From: Eubacterium sp.
Lineage (GTDB): Bacteria; Bacillota; Clostridia; Oscillospirales; Acutalibacteraceae
Reading direction: 5' to 3'
DNA length: 47,500 bases
NCBI GenBank assembly: GCA_017514345.1
Contig: JAFWKC010000020.1
Coordinates: 1 to 47,500 of the forward strand
The notes under the pieces are model-generated. The model saw only the letters and a list, made by a program, of their open reading frames with translations, was not told the DNA's origin and made no database searches. Position numbers and translations under genes: made by a program. Shown piece by piece: positions 22,133 through 32,632 of the stretch. The first letter of the stretch is position 1. Every line of letters begins with the position of its first letter.

Positions 22133-25100
22133 ATGAAAAACAAATTCACAAAAAAGGCACTGAGCGTACTGCTGTCCGTACTGCTTGCAGTAAGCGGGCT
22201 TGTTCCCGTTATGACCGTATTAGCGGAGGACGGCGTTATTCAGGCGTACGAGCTTGAAATCTTTTACAAGGATTCAAACACGATGGTGCCGACCTATGAC
22301 GACGAAATTACAAAGGAGAAGCACATCGAGTACATCCCCGAGGGCGAAACTGTGCAGTACACGTACAAATTGATTGACTGTACCGCGCCTGACAACTCGT
22401 ACATCAAGTGGTACAGCGAAAACCCTGTGCTTGTTGATACTGACCAGACGGGTAAGGTAAAGGCGTTTGACTCCTCAAAGGGTGCCGTTGTTCAATCGTG
22501 GATTGACAACGAGGTTAAGCCAATTCCGCTTATCGGTAGCGTAATGGGTACTGTATTTGAAAAGGTATTCTTCAACGAATATATTGACCTTGACTCAATG
22601 GATACCGAGGCGATTGTTGACCTTATGGTAACTGCGCTCGGCTCTGATTCAAGGCTCACCGACTACGTTGAATCGTACAAGGGACAGCTTGTTGATTCGC
22701 TTCGTGAGTATCTTGACAAGGTTAACACACCGATATACTGCCAGCTCTTTGCGTCTGACGGTACTCTTCTTGCGCAGGACAATATTGATGTAACGGTTAT
22801 CAAAAACGATGACCCGCTTTCAAACTTCCTCCCCAACGGAACACATATCACAAATAAATCACAGATTAACACAACTCAGCCGAAGGGCGGCGAGGTACAG
22901 CTGAACGCTATTACAACGCCTCAGAGATTAAAGTTCGGCGTTGTATATTCCGTTAAGTCATCATCAATCTTCTCACAGGGCAAGGTTGTTGCAACTGTTA
23001 ACGACAGCGGTCTTGTAAGCTTCAAGAACACGGGTACGGTTACAATTCTTGTATCGCCCGACTCAGAGGAGGTTATCGAGGCTATACTCAAACTCGTTAA
23101 CTACGTTTACGCGCTTGACAATACGGGAACGCTTGACACGACCGAGGTTGCCGACGCGCTCATTAAGTATATGGGCGTTGATATCAACCGTAACGTGCTT
23201 GCAGGTATTCTTGACGCGGCGTTTGCAATTAAGGATATTGCTGGCGACGCGGCTGACCCAGTTCAGCTTACGGCAACGGCTGTAGAGATTATCGCAAACA
23301 TCATTCTTCAGATGGTATATAACGACTCCATCACGTTTAACGTTGTTGACGCTCAGCCTGTTACGAACTTCAACATCGACGGCGTTACAACCGTCCGCGA
23401 GGGAAGCGAAATTCAGCTAAGTATTATCGACGTTCAGCCCGAAGCAGGCGACCTTACGGGTATGGTATGGACTTCGTCCAAGCCCGAGGTTGCAAGTGTT
23501 GACCCGTCAACGGGTATCATAAAGGGACTTGACGCCAACGGCTCGCTCGGACAGCTTTCATCCGCGACGACCGAAATTACGGCAACGACGAAATCAGGTG
23601 TATCAAAAACGGTAACTGTAACCGTCACGGGTAAGACGGGACGGTATATTTCACACGTTGATATTGTCGGCAAAGACACGGTAGAAATTGACACGAGCAC
23701 AAATTACAGCTACACGCTGTACCCGAGCCGTGTAGCAAACGCCGAAAACCTTTATACGCTTTGGGGTATAAAAACGGGTGAGGACGAGGACGGAAATCCC
23801 GTTTACACCTGGGCAAGCGAGGACGCGCCTGTAAATAACGGCATTGGCGAAATTGACCATCTCGGACATTACAGGACGATTAGCGGCGGCTACTGTACGA
23901 TAGCTATGAAGGCGTATACGGGCTATGAGCTTTCAAACGGTAACTTCTACGAAATTTCAAGCTATATTGCAGAAAAGGAAATCCGCACGGGTATTCCTGT
24001 TGAAAATATCCAGATTTCAGTTACGGGCGGTACGTCAAACGGCGACATCAACCGCAACAACACCGTTACTATCAACGGCGTTAACTATCAGTACGTAACA
24101 ATCAAGAAGAACGTTGCAGAGGCTTATGCAGGTAACGGCGCAAAGCTCGCCGCATCTGTTTATCCCGCAACGGCAACAAACCAGAACTTAACGTGGGTTG
24201 TTGACAACGGCTATTACAACACCGAGGTCAGCGACGACACGCACTCAATTTCCGTTAAGCAAAAGGCGGGGCACGAGGTTGCCGATACGTTCAACATCTA
24301 CGCTGTTTCAAACGACGGAAAAATAAAATCAAACGTTATTACGGTTTGCGTAACGAAGAACTACGTAAACTCGAACGTTGTTAACGAGAACCCCGTTCTT
24401 CTTACAAACGGCAGCGCAGGAACGGCTACGCACACCGTTTCCTTTGACGGAAGCTGGACCTCGACGGGCTACGCTTGCTACAAGTGTAACTGGTATTCGT
24501 CCGACGAGGGCGTGTTCACGGTTAAGACCGACACAAACGACAACCGCGACGCCATCCTTTACGGTAACGACGTAGGTACTGCAACGCTTTACTGCGTATC
24601 TGCAGACGGCGGTATCGTCGGCACCTCTACGGTTAAGGTTCGTCCTGACAAGGCAGGACTCAAGCAGGTTATCGAGCTTTGCGAGGACACCGTAATCATC
24701 AGAACAAAGGATAACAAAAAGCTCTATCAGGATTATATGAAGAAGCTTGACCTTGCATATTCAGTTTACTATGACGAGGAAATGGCTTCACAGGATAACG
24801 TTGATACTACAAGAAAGAATCTTCTTTCCGCCTTCTTCAAGCTCGGCGGCTTCGTAGGCGTTAACGACGTTAAAATCGTTAATTCAAAGGGACAGGACGT
24901 CGGAGATTTCATCACCGTAGATGTCGGCACAACACAGAATTATACAAAAACAAGCTGTACGCTTTCTTACGAAACCTCGCCAAAGGGCGCGATGTACAGC
25001 GACGTAACCTGGACTTCGTCAGACAGCAGCGTTTCGGTTGACCGCGGCGGCGTATGCCGTCCGACCTCGAACGACCCGAGCGCGGCTATTATCACCTGCA

Positions 25101-28100
25101 CGATGGAGGATTACAGCGGACGTATTATCACGGACGAAATCTTTGTTGCATTTGCAAGAACGAAGGCAACGGGCGTTGAGCTTAACACAACCACCATTGA
25201 CGGCGGCAAGGTTGGCGAAACTCAGACAATAACCGCAACCGTACAGCCGAAGGGTACTGTAGGCGTCGGCGCGGCATCTGTTTCGAAGGTTAAGTGGGAA
25301 ACCTCTGACCCCGAAATAGCAACCGTTGACCAGAACGGCGTTGTTACCTTCGTATGCGGCGGCGACTGTCTTATCACAGCTACGACGTATGACGGCGGAT
25401 ATCAGGCAAGCTGTCACGTTAACGTTGTAACGAACTATGACGGACTTTCAAATCTTATTCAGCAATACTCCGACCTTCAGCTTGTTCAGACCTCGTATTA
25501 TCCCGACACCTGGGAAACCTATACTGCTGCTCTTAATGAAGCACAGGCTATGGTTAATAAGCACACGGGCTATTCACAAAAAGAGGTTGACGCTATGCAG
25601 GCTACTCTTGAGGCTGCGTATAACGGACTCAAGAAGTATAACGAGCTTCAGGGCGTTGAGCTTTATCTCGACGGCGAGGCTACCTCGGACTTCTATCAGT
25701 TTGACCTCAGCGTGCTTTCAGAGGGTATAAGCTATAAGAATGCAAAGCTCGACCTTAACGTAAGACTTTATCCTAACAACGGCTCATATCAAACTGTCGA
25801 ATGGGTATCCTCAACGTCTGATATTTCAGTTACAAACGAAGGCGTTGCTTCACCTACAGCAAACAAGTCCTGTTACGGCAGAATTACCTGTACAGTAACC
25901 GACCACTTCGGCAGGTCGTTTACCGACTACGTATGGGTATCGTTTGCATACTTCCCAGTAACGGGTTTGGAGCTTTCAGACAATAACATCAACGGTAAAA
26001 TCGGCGACACTTATCAGCTGTCCTGTACCGTTCTTCCAGTTGGTACGACTGCGGCTCATATCGGTAAGGCTTCTATTCAGGATTATTACTGGGAGAGCGA
26101 TAACGATGATATAGCCACTATCGACAGCAACGGCGTAGTTACGTTCGTAAGCGCAGGCTCAACAAAGGTAAGAGCAATTTCGTACGACGGCGGCTGGTCG
26201 GCAGAGTGTATCACCTCTACCGAGGGTGACAGAAGCGAGCTCAGCGCGCTTCTTGAACAGTACCGCGACGTTAACTATCAGGACTACAGCTACGAGGTAG
26301 GCCAGGCGTTCAGGCGCGCATATGAGGACGCCGAGGCGGCGCTCACCGATATGACGCTTACTCAGAGCGAAATTGACGCCTACGCTAACGCTCTTCGTAA
26401 TGCAGGCGCGGCGCTTGCTAACAACGAGTACATTCAGGTACAGAACATCAACATCGCATATCAGGCTTGGAAAGACCCGACCTTCGGCTCTGCTTCCCAG
26501 GTAACGAGCGGTCAGGTTCCTTCAAAGGACGCGCTTTCTGTTAACATTTCAAGCGGATATGCTGATTACAACTATAACAACTACGTAATTCTTAATGCGA
26601 GTGTGGCGCCGAGCAACGCGTTCTACAAGACGCTTGCCTGGTCGGTTGACAGCACCACAAATATGAAATCCTCGATTTCTGGAGCAAGAATTACGCTTAC
26701 ACCTACTGAAAAGAGCAAGGCTGGTGTTGCAAAGGTAACGGCAACGGCGACTGACGACTACGGCAGAACTTACAGCCGTACAATCAACGTTGTTCTTGCC
26801 GACAAGACGGCGTCGAACATCACAATTTCCGACACGTCGCTCACTAGATACGCAACCGACAGCAACTACACCGTAACGGCAACGGCTACCTCGACGAGCG
26901 GTACGCCCGACGTCGGCACAATTGAGTGGTTCTCATCTGACGAAAGCGTAGCAACAGTAAACGGCGGCGTAATCGACTTTATCGACAAGGGTACATGCAC
27001 AATCACGGCAAAGACCGTTGACGGCGGTTATTCAAAGAACGTTGCAGTAACCGTTTACACGAACTTCCAGCCTCTTGCCGACAAGGTTGAGCAGTATCAG
27101 CAGATTGTTGACAGCACGGAGGAAATGGTTTACACAGAAGAAAGTCTTGCCGTTCTCGCAGAGGCAGTTGCAGAGTCTGCACAGGTTGTAAACGAGGGCA
27201 AGGCAACTCAGGCTGAGGTTAATTCCTATCTTGAAACGCTCAACGCAGCATATAACGCTCTTGTCAGATATATCGCACCTACAGAAATTCACATCACCGT
27301 TCCAGACGGACAGGAGAGTGTAACTATCGAGCACGACGGTTACGTCCGCAAGACTGCAAGAACTCTTACAAATGCAAAGATTCAGCTCGGCCTTGCATTA
27401 ACTCCAGACAATGCGATTTACAGAGAGATTGAATGGAGCTCCTCGAACAACCTTATCCTTGTTGACGAAAACGGCGAGGTTACAAATACAATTTCGGGCT
27501 CTAAGGCTGCTACTATCACAGTAACAGTAACGGCGTACACGGGCGACGTATTTACCGATAGCATCAACGTATCGTTTGTAAGATACGGCGTAACGAAGTT
27601 CGATTACGAAAAGGACGTTGTATTCGGCAAGGTCGACGCTGCTAAGAGCGTTAAGCCGACTACTGACGAGCTTGGTATCGAGGACGCTCAGGTTGCCTCC
27701 TCGTATCTCACAGATTGTGTTTATACGTCAAGCGACGAGAGCATCGCAACGGTTAACGCAAGCGGTCTTGTAACCTTCGTTTCACAAGGCTCTTGTACGA
27801 TTACCGCAACGACTCTTGACGGCGGCTACACCGACACGATTACGGCGTACACGACCTGGGACACAAGCGCACTTGAAGCTGCAATTGCACAAGCAGAGCA
27901 GATTGACTATATGGATTATAAGTACGGCGTTGGTACTGCGTTCAAGGCTGAATATGACGCGGCTGTTGCAGTATACAATAATCCGTACGCTTCACAGGAC
28001 GAGATTGACGAGGCTTGCCTGAACCTTACAGAAGCTATGACGCTTCTTGGCGAGGAGGGCAACGAGTTCATTCAGGCTGACCCGACAATCAAGGTTAATA

Positions 28101-28711
28101 CTAACGGCAGCGAATTTGATATTGAAAACGGAAGCACATATGAGCTTTCGAGCGGCGCTGCGGCAACAATCACAATGACTCTTAACGAGGGCGCTATGAT
28201 TAAGTCGTACGACTTCAAGGCAACCGACGTATCTGGCGGAACAGTCACAAAGAGCGGCAACACGCTCACCGTAAGAAGAACGGGCACACGCCTTACCTTC
28301 AACGTTAAATTTACTGCAACCGATGATTACGACCGCGAAATTGAACAGGTTTACTCAATCTCCTTCGTAGACGTAATTGTAAACGTAACAGACTTCACGT
28401 TTACTGCTGACGGAAACGCAGTTTCGGGTGATTCAATTACCCAGACAGGATATGCGCTTCGCTATACTGACTTCCCAGGAATTCAGCTCGGCTACAGTCT
28501 TGTTCCAACAAATGCAACGGCACCGAAGAGCGTTGCGTGGTCAATTTCCGACGACACTTATATGACAGTAAGCGATACAGGCTTTGTTGACCTTACCGCG
28601 CGAGGCAAGGGTATTGCCCGTACGTCAAACACGGCGGTAGTAACCTGTACGATTACAAATGAAGATAATACAACAGTTTCTAAATCGGTTACTGTAACAG
28701 TAGGACGATAA
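22133..28711 (+). CDS. Giant secreted modular protein with Ig-like and FIVAR-like repeats
   Basis: 2192 residues from the ATG at 22133 (GGGAGG seven bases before). It has a signal peptide (LSVLLSVLLAVSGLVPVM). The N-terminal ~480 residues are non-repeated apart from a Big_2-type Ig domain (MVWTSSKPEVASVDPSTG). From nt ~24641 five units of about 265 residues follow (starts near 24641, 25434, 26221, 27063 and 27862). Each has a two-helix FIVAR-like segment, an Ig-like sheet ending in a TDxxGRxxTD-type strand and, in the first four, a Big_2 domain with W-x-S-S-D-x-x-x-A-T-V and a DGGY tail. It ends in an Ig domain with no LPXTG, SLH or membrane anchor. Such proteins usually bind the envelope, host glycans or each other; the ligand is unknown. 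The LRR gene starts 12 bases later. Confidence 0.88.
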   Translation: MKNKFTKKALSVLLSVLLAVSGLVPVMTVLAEDGVIQAYELEIFYKDSNTMVPTYDDEITKEKHIEYIPEGETVQYTYKLIDCTAPDNSYIKWYSENPVLVDTDQTGKVKAFDSSKGAVVQSWIDNEVKPIPLIGSVMGTVFEKVFFNEYIDLDSMDTEAIVDLMVTALGSDSRLTDYVESYKGQLVDSLREYLDKVNTPIYCQLFASDGTLLAQDNIDVTVIKNDDPLSNFLPNGTHITNKSQINTTQPKGGEVQLNAITTPQRLKFGVVYSVKSSSIFSQGKVVATVNDSGLVSFKNTGTVTILVSPDSEEVIEAILKLVNYVYALDNTGTLDTTEVADALIKYMGVDINRNVLAGILDAAFAIKDIAGDAADPVQLTATAVEIIANIILQMVYNDSITFNVVDAQPVTNFNIDGVTTVREGSEIQLSIIDVQPEAGDLTGMVWTSSKPEVASVDPSTGIIKGLDANGSLGQLSSATTEITATTKSGVSKTVTVTVTGKTGRYISHVDIVGKDTVEIDTSTNYSYTLYPSRVANAENLYTLWGIKTGEDEDGNPVYTWASEDAPVNNGIGEIDHLGHYRTISGGYCTIAMKAYTGYELSNGNFYEISSYIAEKEIRTGIPVENIQISVTGGTSNGDINRNNTVTINGVNYQYVTIKKNVAEAYAGNGAKLAASVYPATATNQNLTWVVDNGYYNTEVSDDTHSISVKQKAGHEVADTFNIYAVSNDGKIKSNVITVCVTKNYVNSNVVNENPVLLTNGSAGTATHTVSFDGSWTSTGYACYKCNWYSSDEGVFTVKTDTNDNRDAILYGNDVGTATLYCVSADGGIVGTSTVKVRPDKAGLKQVIELCEDTVIIRTKDNKKLYQDYMKKLDLAYSVYYDEEMASQDNVDTTRKNLLSAFFKLGGFVGVNDVKIVNSKGQDVGDFITVDVGTTQNYTKTSCTLSYETSPKGAMYSDVTWTSSDSSVSVDRGGVCRPTSNDPSAAIITCTMEDYSGRIITDEIFVAFARTKATGVELNTTTIDGGKVGETQTITATVQPKGTVGVGAASVSKVKWETSDPEIATVDQNGVVTFVCGGDCLITATTYDGGYQASCHVNVVTNYDGLSNLIQQYSDLQLVQTSYYPDTWETYTAALNEAQAMVNKHTGYSQKEVDAMQATLEAAYNGLKKYNELQGVELYLDGEATSDFYQFDLSVLSEGISYKNAKLDLNVRLYPNNGSYQTVEWVSSTSDISVTNEGVASPTANKSCYGRITCTVTDHFGRSFTDYVWVSFAYFPVTGLELSDNNINGKIGDTYQLSCTVLPVGTTAAHIGKASIQDYYWESDNDDIATIDSNGVVTFVSAGSTKVRAISYDGGWSAECITSTEGDRSELSALLEQYRDVNYQDYSYEVGQAFRRAYEDAEAALTDMTLTQSEIDAYANALRNAGAALANNEYIQVQNINIAYQAWKDPTFGSASQVTSGQVPSKDALSVNISSGYADYNYNNYVILNASVAPSNAFYKTLAWSVDSTTNMKSSISGARITLTPTEKSKAGVAKVTATATDDYGRTYSRTINVVLADKTASNITISDTSLTRYATDSNYTVTATATSTSGTPDVGTIEWFSSDESVATVNGGVIDFIDKGTCTITAKTVDGGYSKNVAVTVYTNFQPLADKVEQYQQIVDSTEEMVYTEESLAVLAEAVAESAQVVNEGKATQAEVNSYLETLNAAYNALVRYIAPTEIHITVPDGQESVTIEHDGYVRKTARTLTNAKIQLGLALTPDNAIYREIEWSSSNNLILVDENGEVTNTISGSKAATITVTVTAYTGDVFTDSINVSFVRYGVTKFDYEKDVVFGKVDAAKSVKPTTDELGIEDAQVASSYLTDCVYTSSDESIATVNASGLVTFVSQGSCTITATTLDGGYTDTITAYTTWDTSALEAAIAQAEQIDYMDYKYGVGTAFKAEYDAAVAVYNNPYASQDEIDEACLNLTEAMTLLGEEGNEFIQADPTIKVNTNGSEFDIENGSTYELSSGAAATITMTLNEGAMIKSYDFKATDVSGGTVTKSGNTLTVRRTGTRLTFNVKFTATDDYDREIEQVYSISFVDVIVNVTDFTFTADGNAVSGDSITQTGYALRYTDFPGIQLGYSLVPTNATAPKSVAWSISDDTYMTVSDTGFVDLTARGKGIARTSNTAVVTCTITNEDNTTVSKSVTVTVGR

Positions 28712-28723
28712 GGAGGGATTAAT

Positions 28724-30070
28724 ATGAAGAATAACAAAAAGATATTATCCCTCGTCCTGACTGTGCTTATCATAGGCGCAAGCCTTACGGCAGGAATTGT
28801 TGCATATGCGGGAAGTCCCGTGGCTATTAATGCCGCAAACTTCCCCGACGCAAACTTCCGTACAATCGTTGCTATGGAATGTGATGAGGACGAGGACGGA
28901 TATCTTTCGGACAGCGAAAGAACGGGCGTAACGCTGTTTTCCGTTACTGGCTATCTTTACGACCTTGACGAGGACGCAGAGATTGAGGACCTTAAGGGTA
29001 TCGAGTATTTTACCAATCTCAGAACGCTCCGTTGCGGCGGTATCGGCTTAAAGACGCTTAACGTTTCGGCGCTTACGAACCTTACGTGGCTTGACTGTAT
29101 GGGTAACGAGCTCAGCTCGCTTGACGTAAGCCACAACACGGCGCTTACAAGGCTTAACTGCCAGAGTAACGATTTGAGCGCGCTCAACGTTTCGATGCTG
29201 ACGAACCTTGTAACGCTTTCGTGCAGCGTTAACAAGCTTACCTCGCTTAACGTGTCGAATAATACAAATCTCGAAACGTTGCAGGTTCATCAAAACCAGC
29301 TCACCTCGCTCAACGTGTCGAACAATACTAAGCTTACTTCGATTCATTGTAGCAACAACCACATTCAGGAGCTTGATTTATCTGCTAACACGCTTCTGGA
29401 AAACGTTACGTCAAACCGTATAGGCGACCAGCTTATCAGCGGCGAGGCCGTTGAGGATTCGGGCTACATTTACGTTACGATGCCGTTTAACGACAGGTCA
29501 AGGATTATTTCGACCTCGATTGACCCTGAAAACAATATGGGACTTATCGGTTATCAGAGCGGCGCGTTTGTTACTGACGACTACAAGCTGCTCGAGCCTG
29601 GTATCGACTACGAATACGATACTGGTCTTGACGGCGCAGAGCCGTTTACGGTACATATCGACGTTATACGTAACTTCTTCTTCGTTAAGTTCTATACTAA
29701 TGAAAACAAGCAGACGCTTATCGGCGAGGATATAGTTTACAGCGGCGAAACGGCAACGCCGCCTGATATTACGGAAACGCCTCAGTGCAAGACCTTTGTT
29801 GCATGGAGTGATACGTATGACAATATTGTTGCTGATAAGGAAATTTACGCAACGTGGAGAGATGACCACATCTTTGCCGTTACGGGCTTTGCGGGCAATA
29901 TAATTACGATGTCGTGCCTTAACGGCTGCGGCACTACGATGCAGATGAACTTTGCTGACGTTGTAGGCGCAGAGCTTGGCGACAGCAATTATTACGACGC
30001 AATTGACCTTAATTACGACGGAATTATCAACGGCAAGGACCTTGCGTATCTTAAACAGCTTAATAACTGA
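28724..30070 (+). CDS. Secreted leucine-rich-repeat protein with dockerin-like tail
   Basis: 448 residues with a signal peptide (residues 1-29). Residues ~36-70 contain INAANFPDANFR and an EF-hand-like DEDEDGYLSDSE, a common lead-in to internalin-like proteins. Residues ~98-230 are about six LRRs with a 21-residue period (pattern LTxLNVSxNTxL). About 325-378 is a Listeria-Bacteroides (Flg_new) repeat with FVAWSDTYDN and YATW. The end (about 400-448) has CLNGCG and one EF-hand of dockerin type, DLNYDGIINGKDLAYLK. Only one calcium loop is clear, so it is dockerin-like and not a canonical duplicated dockerin. Ribosome site AAGGAGGG. Co-transcribed with the giant protein and perhaps functionally paired with it. 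Confidence 0.85.
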   Translation: MKNNKKILSLVLTVLIIGASLTAGIVAYAGSPVAINAANFPDANFRTIVAMECDEDEDGYLSDSERTGVTLFSVTGYLYDLDEDAEIEDLKGIEYFTNLRTLRCGGIGLKTLNVSALTNLTWLDCMGNELSSLDVSHNTALTRLNCQSNDLSALNVSMLTNLVTLSCSVNKLTSLNVSNNTNLETLQVHQNQLTSLNVSNNTKLTSIHCSNNHIQELDLSANTLLENVTSNRIGDQLISGEAVEDSGYIYVTMPFNDRSRIISTSIDPENNMGLIGYQSGAFVTDDYKLLEPGIDYEYDTGLDGAEPFTVHIDVIRNFFFVKFYTNENKQTLIGEDIVYSGETATPPDITETPQCKTFVAWSDTYDNIVADKEIYATWRDDHIFAVTGFAGNIITMSCLNGCGTTMQMNFADVVGAELGDSNYYDAIDLNYDGIINGKDLAYLKQLNN

Positions 30071-30080
30071 TACAAAATAG

Positions 30081-30112
30081 AAAAAGGACTGACAGAAGTC
30101 AGTCCTTTTTTG
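30081..30112. terminator. Bidirectional terminator
   Basis: A 13-bp stem AAAAAGGACTGAC / GTCAGTCCTTTTT (30081-30093, 30098-30110), with T runs on both strands, between convergent genes. Confidence 0.93.
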
Positions 30113-30125
30113 TTTTATGCGTTTA

Positions 30126-32618
30126 TTAAAGCGCCATTCCTCTCAGCTTGTTGAGAACAAGGATAAACGAATTCCATATTGCAATAAAAAGAATGATGTT
30201 CACAGCAGTTATTCCGCTGAACGCTTCGAGCACGGAAAGCAGCGCAATCGTTGCAAAGCCGATAGCCGAGCCGAAGAAGGTTAGGAACGTAATAATCTTT
30301 TTTCCGCCCATAACTATATCAGCCGAGCGCATAGCGGACACAAAGCCCATTGCCGTTCCGTCGTGAACGATGTACGCAGGAGATTTTTCTACGTTCATAT
30401 TTGAATACTTGTCGTAAACCCTCGCCGCCGAGTAATTCATAACCCTGATGAAGCCCTCGGGCAGCGCAAACAGCTTTGCGATACTCTTTTCGTTGATGTA
30501 CGGGTCGCTGCTTTTTACAATAATCGTAATGCCGCTTTTTTCGAGCTTACGAAGCTCGCGCTTCAGCTCGGGATTTGCGCTGTAGCTTACTACGAACATC
30601 GCGGAGCATTTGCCGTTTACGGCAAGATATAGCGCCTTTCTGCCCTTAATCGTGTACTTCTTTTCAAATGTTTCGTTCGGTACGTTAACGCCGTGCCTGA
30701 TTAACAAATCCCTGTTTCCTACAAGCACCTTGCGCTTGTAAATCCAGGCTGAAATACCCATACTGTTTTCGTAGGTAACGCCTTCAACGACGGGAAGAAT
30801 AGACTGCTTGCCGATAATTACGTTGTCAAACACCGTCGCAAGCGGACTTTTTGTCTGCGTCATAACAGCGGCAGTATATAGGATTGCGTCGTCAACCTTC
30901 GTGCCGTCAAACGCCTTGAAGCCGTGCATTTCACACGAATCTGCGCCGAACAAGTCTGACGCCTCCATAACCATCGCGTTTGCGCCCTGCGCCATCGCCG
31001 CGCCCTCAAAGCCGCATACACGCGAGCCAAAACGGTTAAGCTCCTTTGATATGTCAAGCAGCATCGTGTTGCCGAGGTAAAGCGTACAGCACGGAAGCGT
31101 TATTGCAAGCGCGCACAGCGCCATATTGACTGCGGTGTTGAAGTTGTTGATAATTCCGATTACGATAAGCAGCGCAACGCACAGCAATACAGAAATCGGG
31201 AACAGCACTCTTGCCGTTTTTGTTGCCGCCTCGCGCTTTGTCGATATTTCCATAAAGTTTGTCGGAAAATCCGTTTTGACGCTCGTTTTGATTAGTGGCT
31301 CTGTATCAAGCAGTCCGCGGCTGATGATTTCGGCGTCAACCGAGTTTGCTATGTTTTCAACCGTGTATCTGTCCTCTGGTGAGGAAATGAATTTGAAGTT
31401 GTCGATAATTCGGCTCATCATACGGAACTTGCCGAACTGCGACATAAGAAGCACGAACGTGCCTGCGAGTATCAGCAGTACGCCGTTGTCAATCCATAGG
31501 CCCTGATTAATTGCAAGAATTACCGTATGCACCATAATCAGCAGCGCCGTCAGCGCGTTTGGCAGGTCGTAATTCAGCCCTCGCTTCAGGTTGAAGCCGT
31601 GCACCATTACGTTGTAATTTGTGACAAGCGTTATAGCGTAAAGTATGCAAGCGGTTGAAAAATACGCCGTGTGCGACGCTAAAAACGTCGGAAAATATGC
31701 GCTGTCCTTGAATACCGTTAATAGCAGCATCGGAACTGAAAGCCAAAGCGTTGCTATGATTTTCAGCCTTAGCGAGCCTTTTTTCGCATAAAGATTATTA
31801 AGGAATTTTTCCGTTTCGTCGTTGCTGACGTAATCCTCGCGCACTACGTTGTGTGCGCCCAAATCCTTGTCGGTTTCGTCGGGACCGAAAAGCCTGAATT
31901 TGCCGACCTTTTCCTGTCTTCGTTCAAGAAGGATTTGCTCGGCAACCTCCTCGTCAATTGTCGGTACGCTTTCGATAACGTCGTCAAAGCCCTCAAACGT
32001 CATCTGAATTCCAATGTCCTCGTCGTTTACGGTTTCCGCCTCTTCAAAGTTATCGTAGATATGCTCCTTTGCAACAATCATCGGCATTTCCTGAAGGTCG
32101 CTGTCCTCGTCGACGGTCTTCTGCGAAACGTACATAACGTGCTTCGTCTTGCCGTCGTCGCCGCTTCGCACAATTCTCTGCGTTTTTGCGTTATCAAGGT
32201 CGGGAACGACGTTTGTTCGATCGGACTTGTTGATATCAATGCTTCGCGTTTTGCCGTCGGGCTTGTCCTCGGATACGGGAGCTTTCTTTTGCGGCTCTGC
32301 AATTATAATATCCTCTTCCTCGTCGTCTTCTTCCTCGTCTTCGATGATTTCGGCGGCGCGTTTGAACGGACTGACGCGTTTCTTTTCGGGCGGGGTGTAT
32401 TCCTTTATATCCTCGTCCTCGTCTATTTCGTTTTCAATTTTTTCGTAAACTCTTGATATTCTTTCAACAACGGCGCTTTCATCGACAACAACCTCGTCGA
32501 TAGCCGTTTTTGCTTTTTCATCAAGGTTTTTTTCAGCGGCGTTAAGCTGCTTTTCAGCCTCGCGTTTTATTTCTTCCGCCCTTTTGATTATTTCATCAAT
32601 TGATAAATTCTCGCTCAT
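30126..32618 (-). CDS. Degenerate P-type-ATPase-like membrane protein (probable pseudoenzyme)
   Basis: 830 residues. Residues 1-280 are highly charged and likely disordered or coiled (EDEEEDDEEEDIII near 93-106). From ~283 the layout is that of a P1B-type pump: paired helices (~283-400), an actuator-like region, a helix with LPCC (508-511) where pumps have CPC, then a P/N-domain-like part and two C-terminal helices (~775-822). The catalytic signatures are altered: DKTGT is replaced by ASDLFGAD (553-560), TGD by KSSD (702-705), GDGxND by HDGTAM (752-757). ATP-driven transport is therefore unlikely; a regulatory or scaffold role is inference. It begins 14 bases after rlmB, in the same operon. 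Confidence 0.75.
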   Translation of the reverse strand: MSENLSIDEIIKRAEEIKREAEKQLNAAEKNLDEKAKTAIDEVVVDESAVVERISRVYEKIENEIDEDEDIKEYTPPEKKRVSPFKRAAEIIEDEEEDDEEEDIIIAEPQKKAPVSEDKPDGKTRSIDINKSDRTNVVPDLDNAKTQRIVRSGDDGKTKHVMYVSQKTVDEDSDLQEMPMIVAKEHIYDNFEEAETVNDEDIGIQMTFEGFDDVIESVPTIDEEVAEQILLERRQEKVGKFRLFGPDETDKDLGAHNVVREDYVSNDETEKFLNNLYAKKGSLRLKIIATLWLSVPMLLLTVFKDSAYFPTFLASHTAYFSTACILYAITLVTNYNVMVHGFNLKRGLNYDLPNALTALLIMVHTVILAINQGLWIDNGVLLILAGTFVLLMSQFGKFRMMSRIIDNFKFISSPEDRYTVENIANSVDAEIISRGLLDTEPLIKTSVKTDFPTNFMEISTKREAATKTARVLFPISVLLCVALLIVIGIINNFNTAVNMALCALAITLPCCTLYLGNTMLLDISKELNRFGSRVCGFEGAAMAQGANAMVMEASDLFGADSCEMHGFKAFDGTKVDDAILYTAAVMTQTKSPLATVFDNVIIGKQSILPVVEGVTYENSMGISAWIYKRKVLVGNRDLLIRHGVNVPNETFEKKYTIKGRKALYLAVNGKCSAMFVVSYSANPELKRELRKLEKSGITIIVKSSDPYINEKSIAKLFALPEGFIRVMNYSAARVYDKYSNMNVEKSPAYIVHDGTAMGFVSAMRSADIVMGGKKIITFLTFFGSAIGFATIALLSVLEAFSGITAVNIILFIAIWNSFILVLNKLRGMAL

Positions 32619-32632
32619 ATTCTCTCTCTTTA

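Noticed and set aside
31851..32456. 201-codon plus-strand frame opposite the acidic N-terminus of the pseudo-ATPase
   Set aside because: It mirrors a charged low-complexity region and has no start signals.
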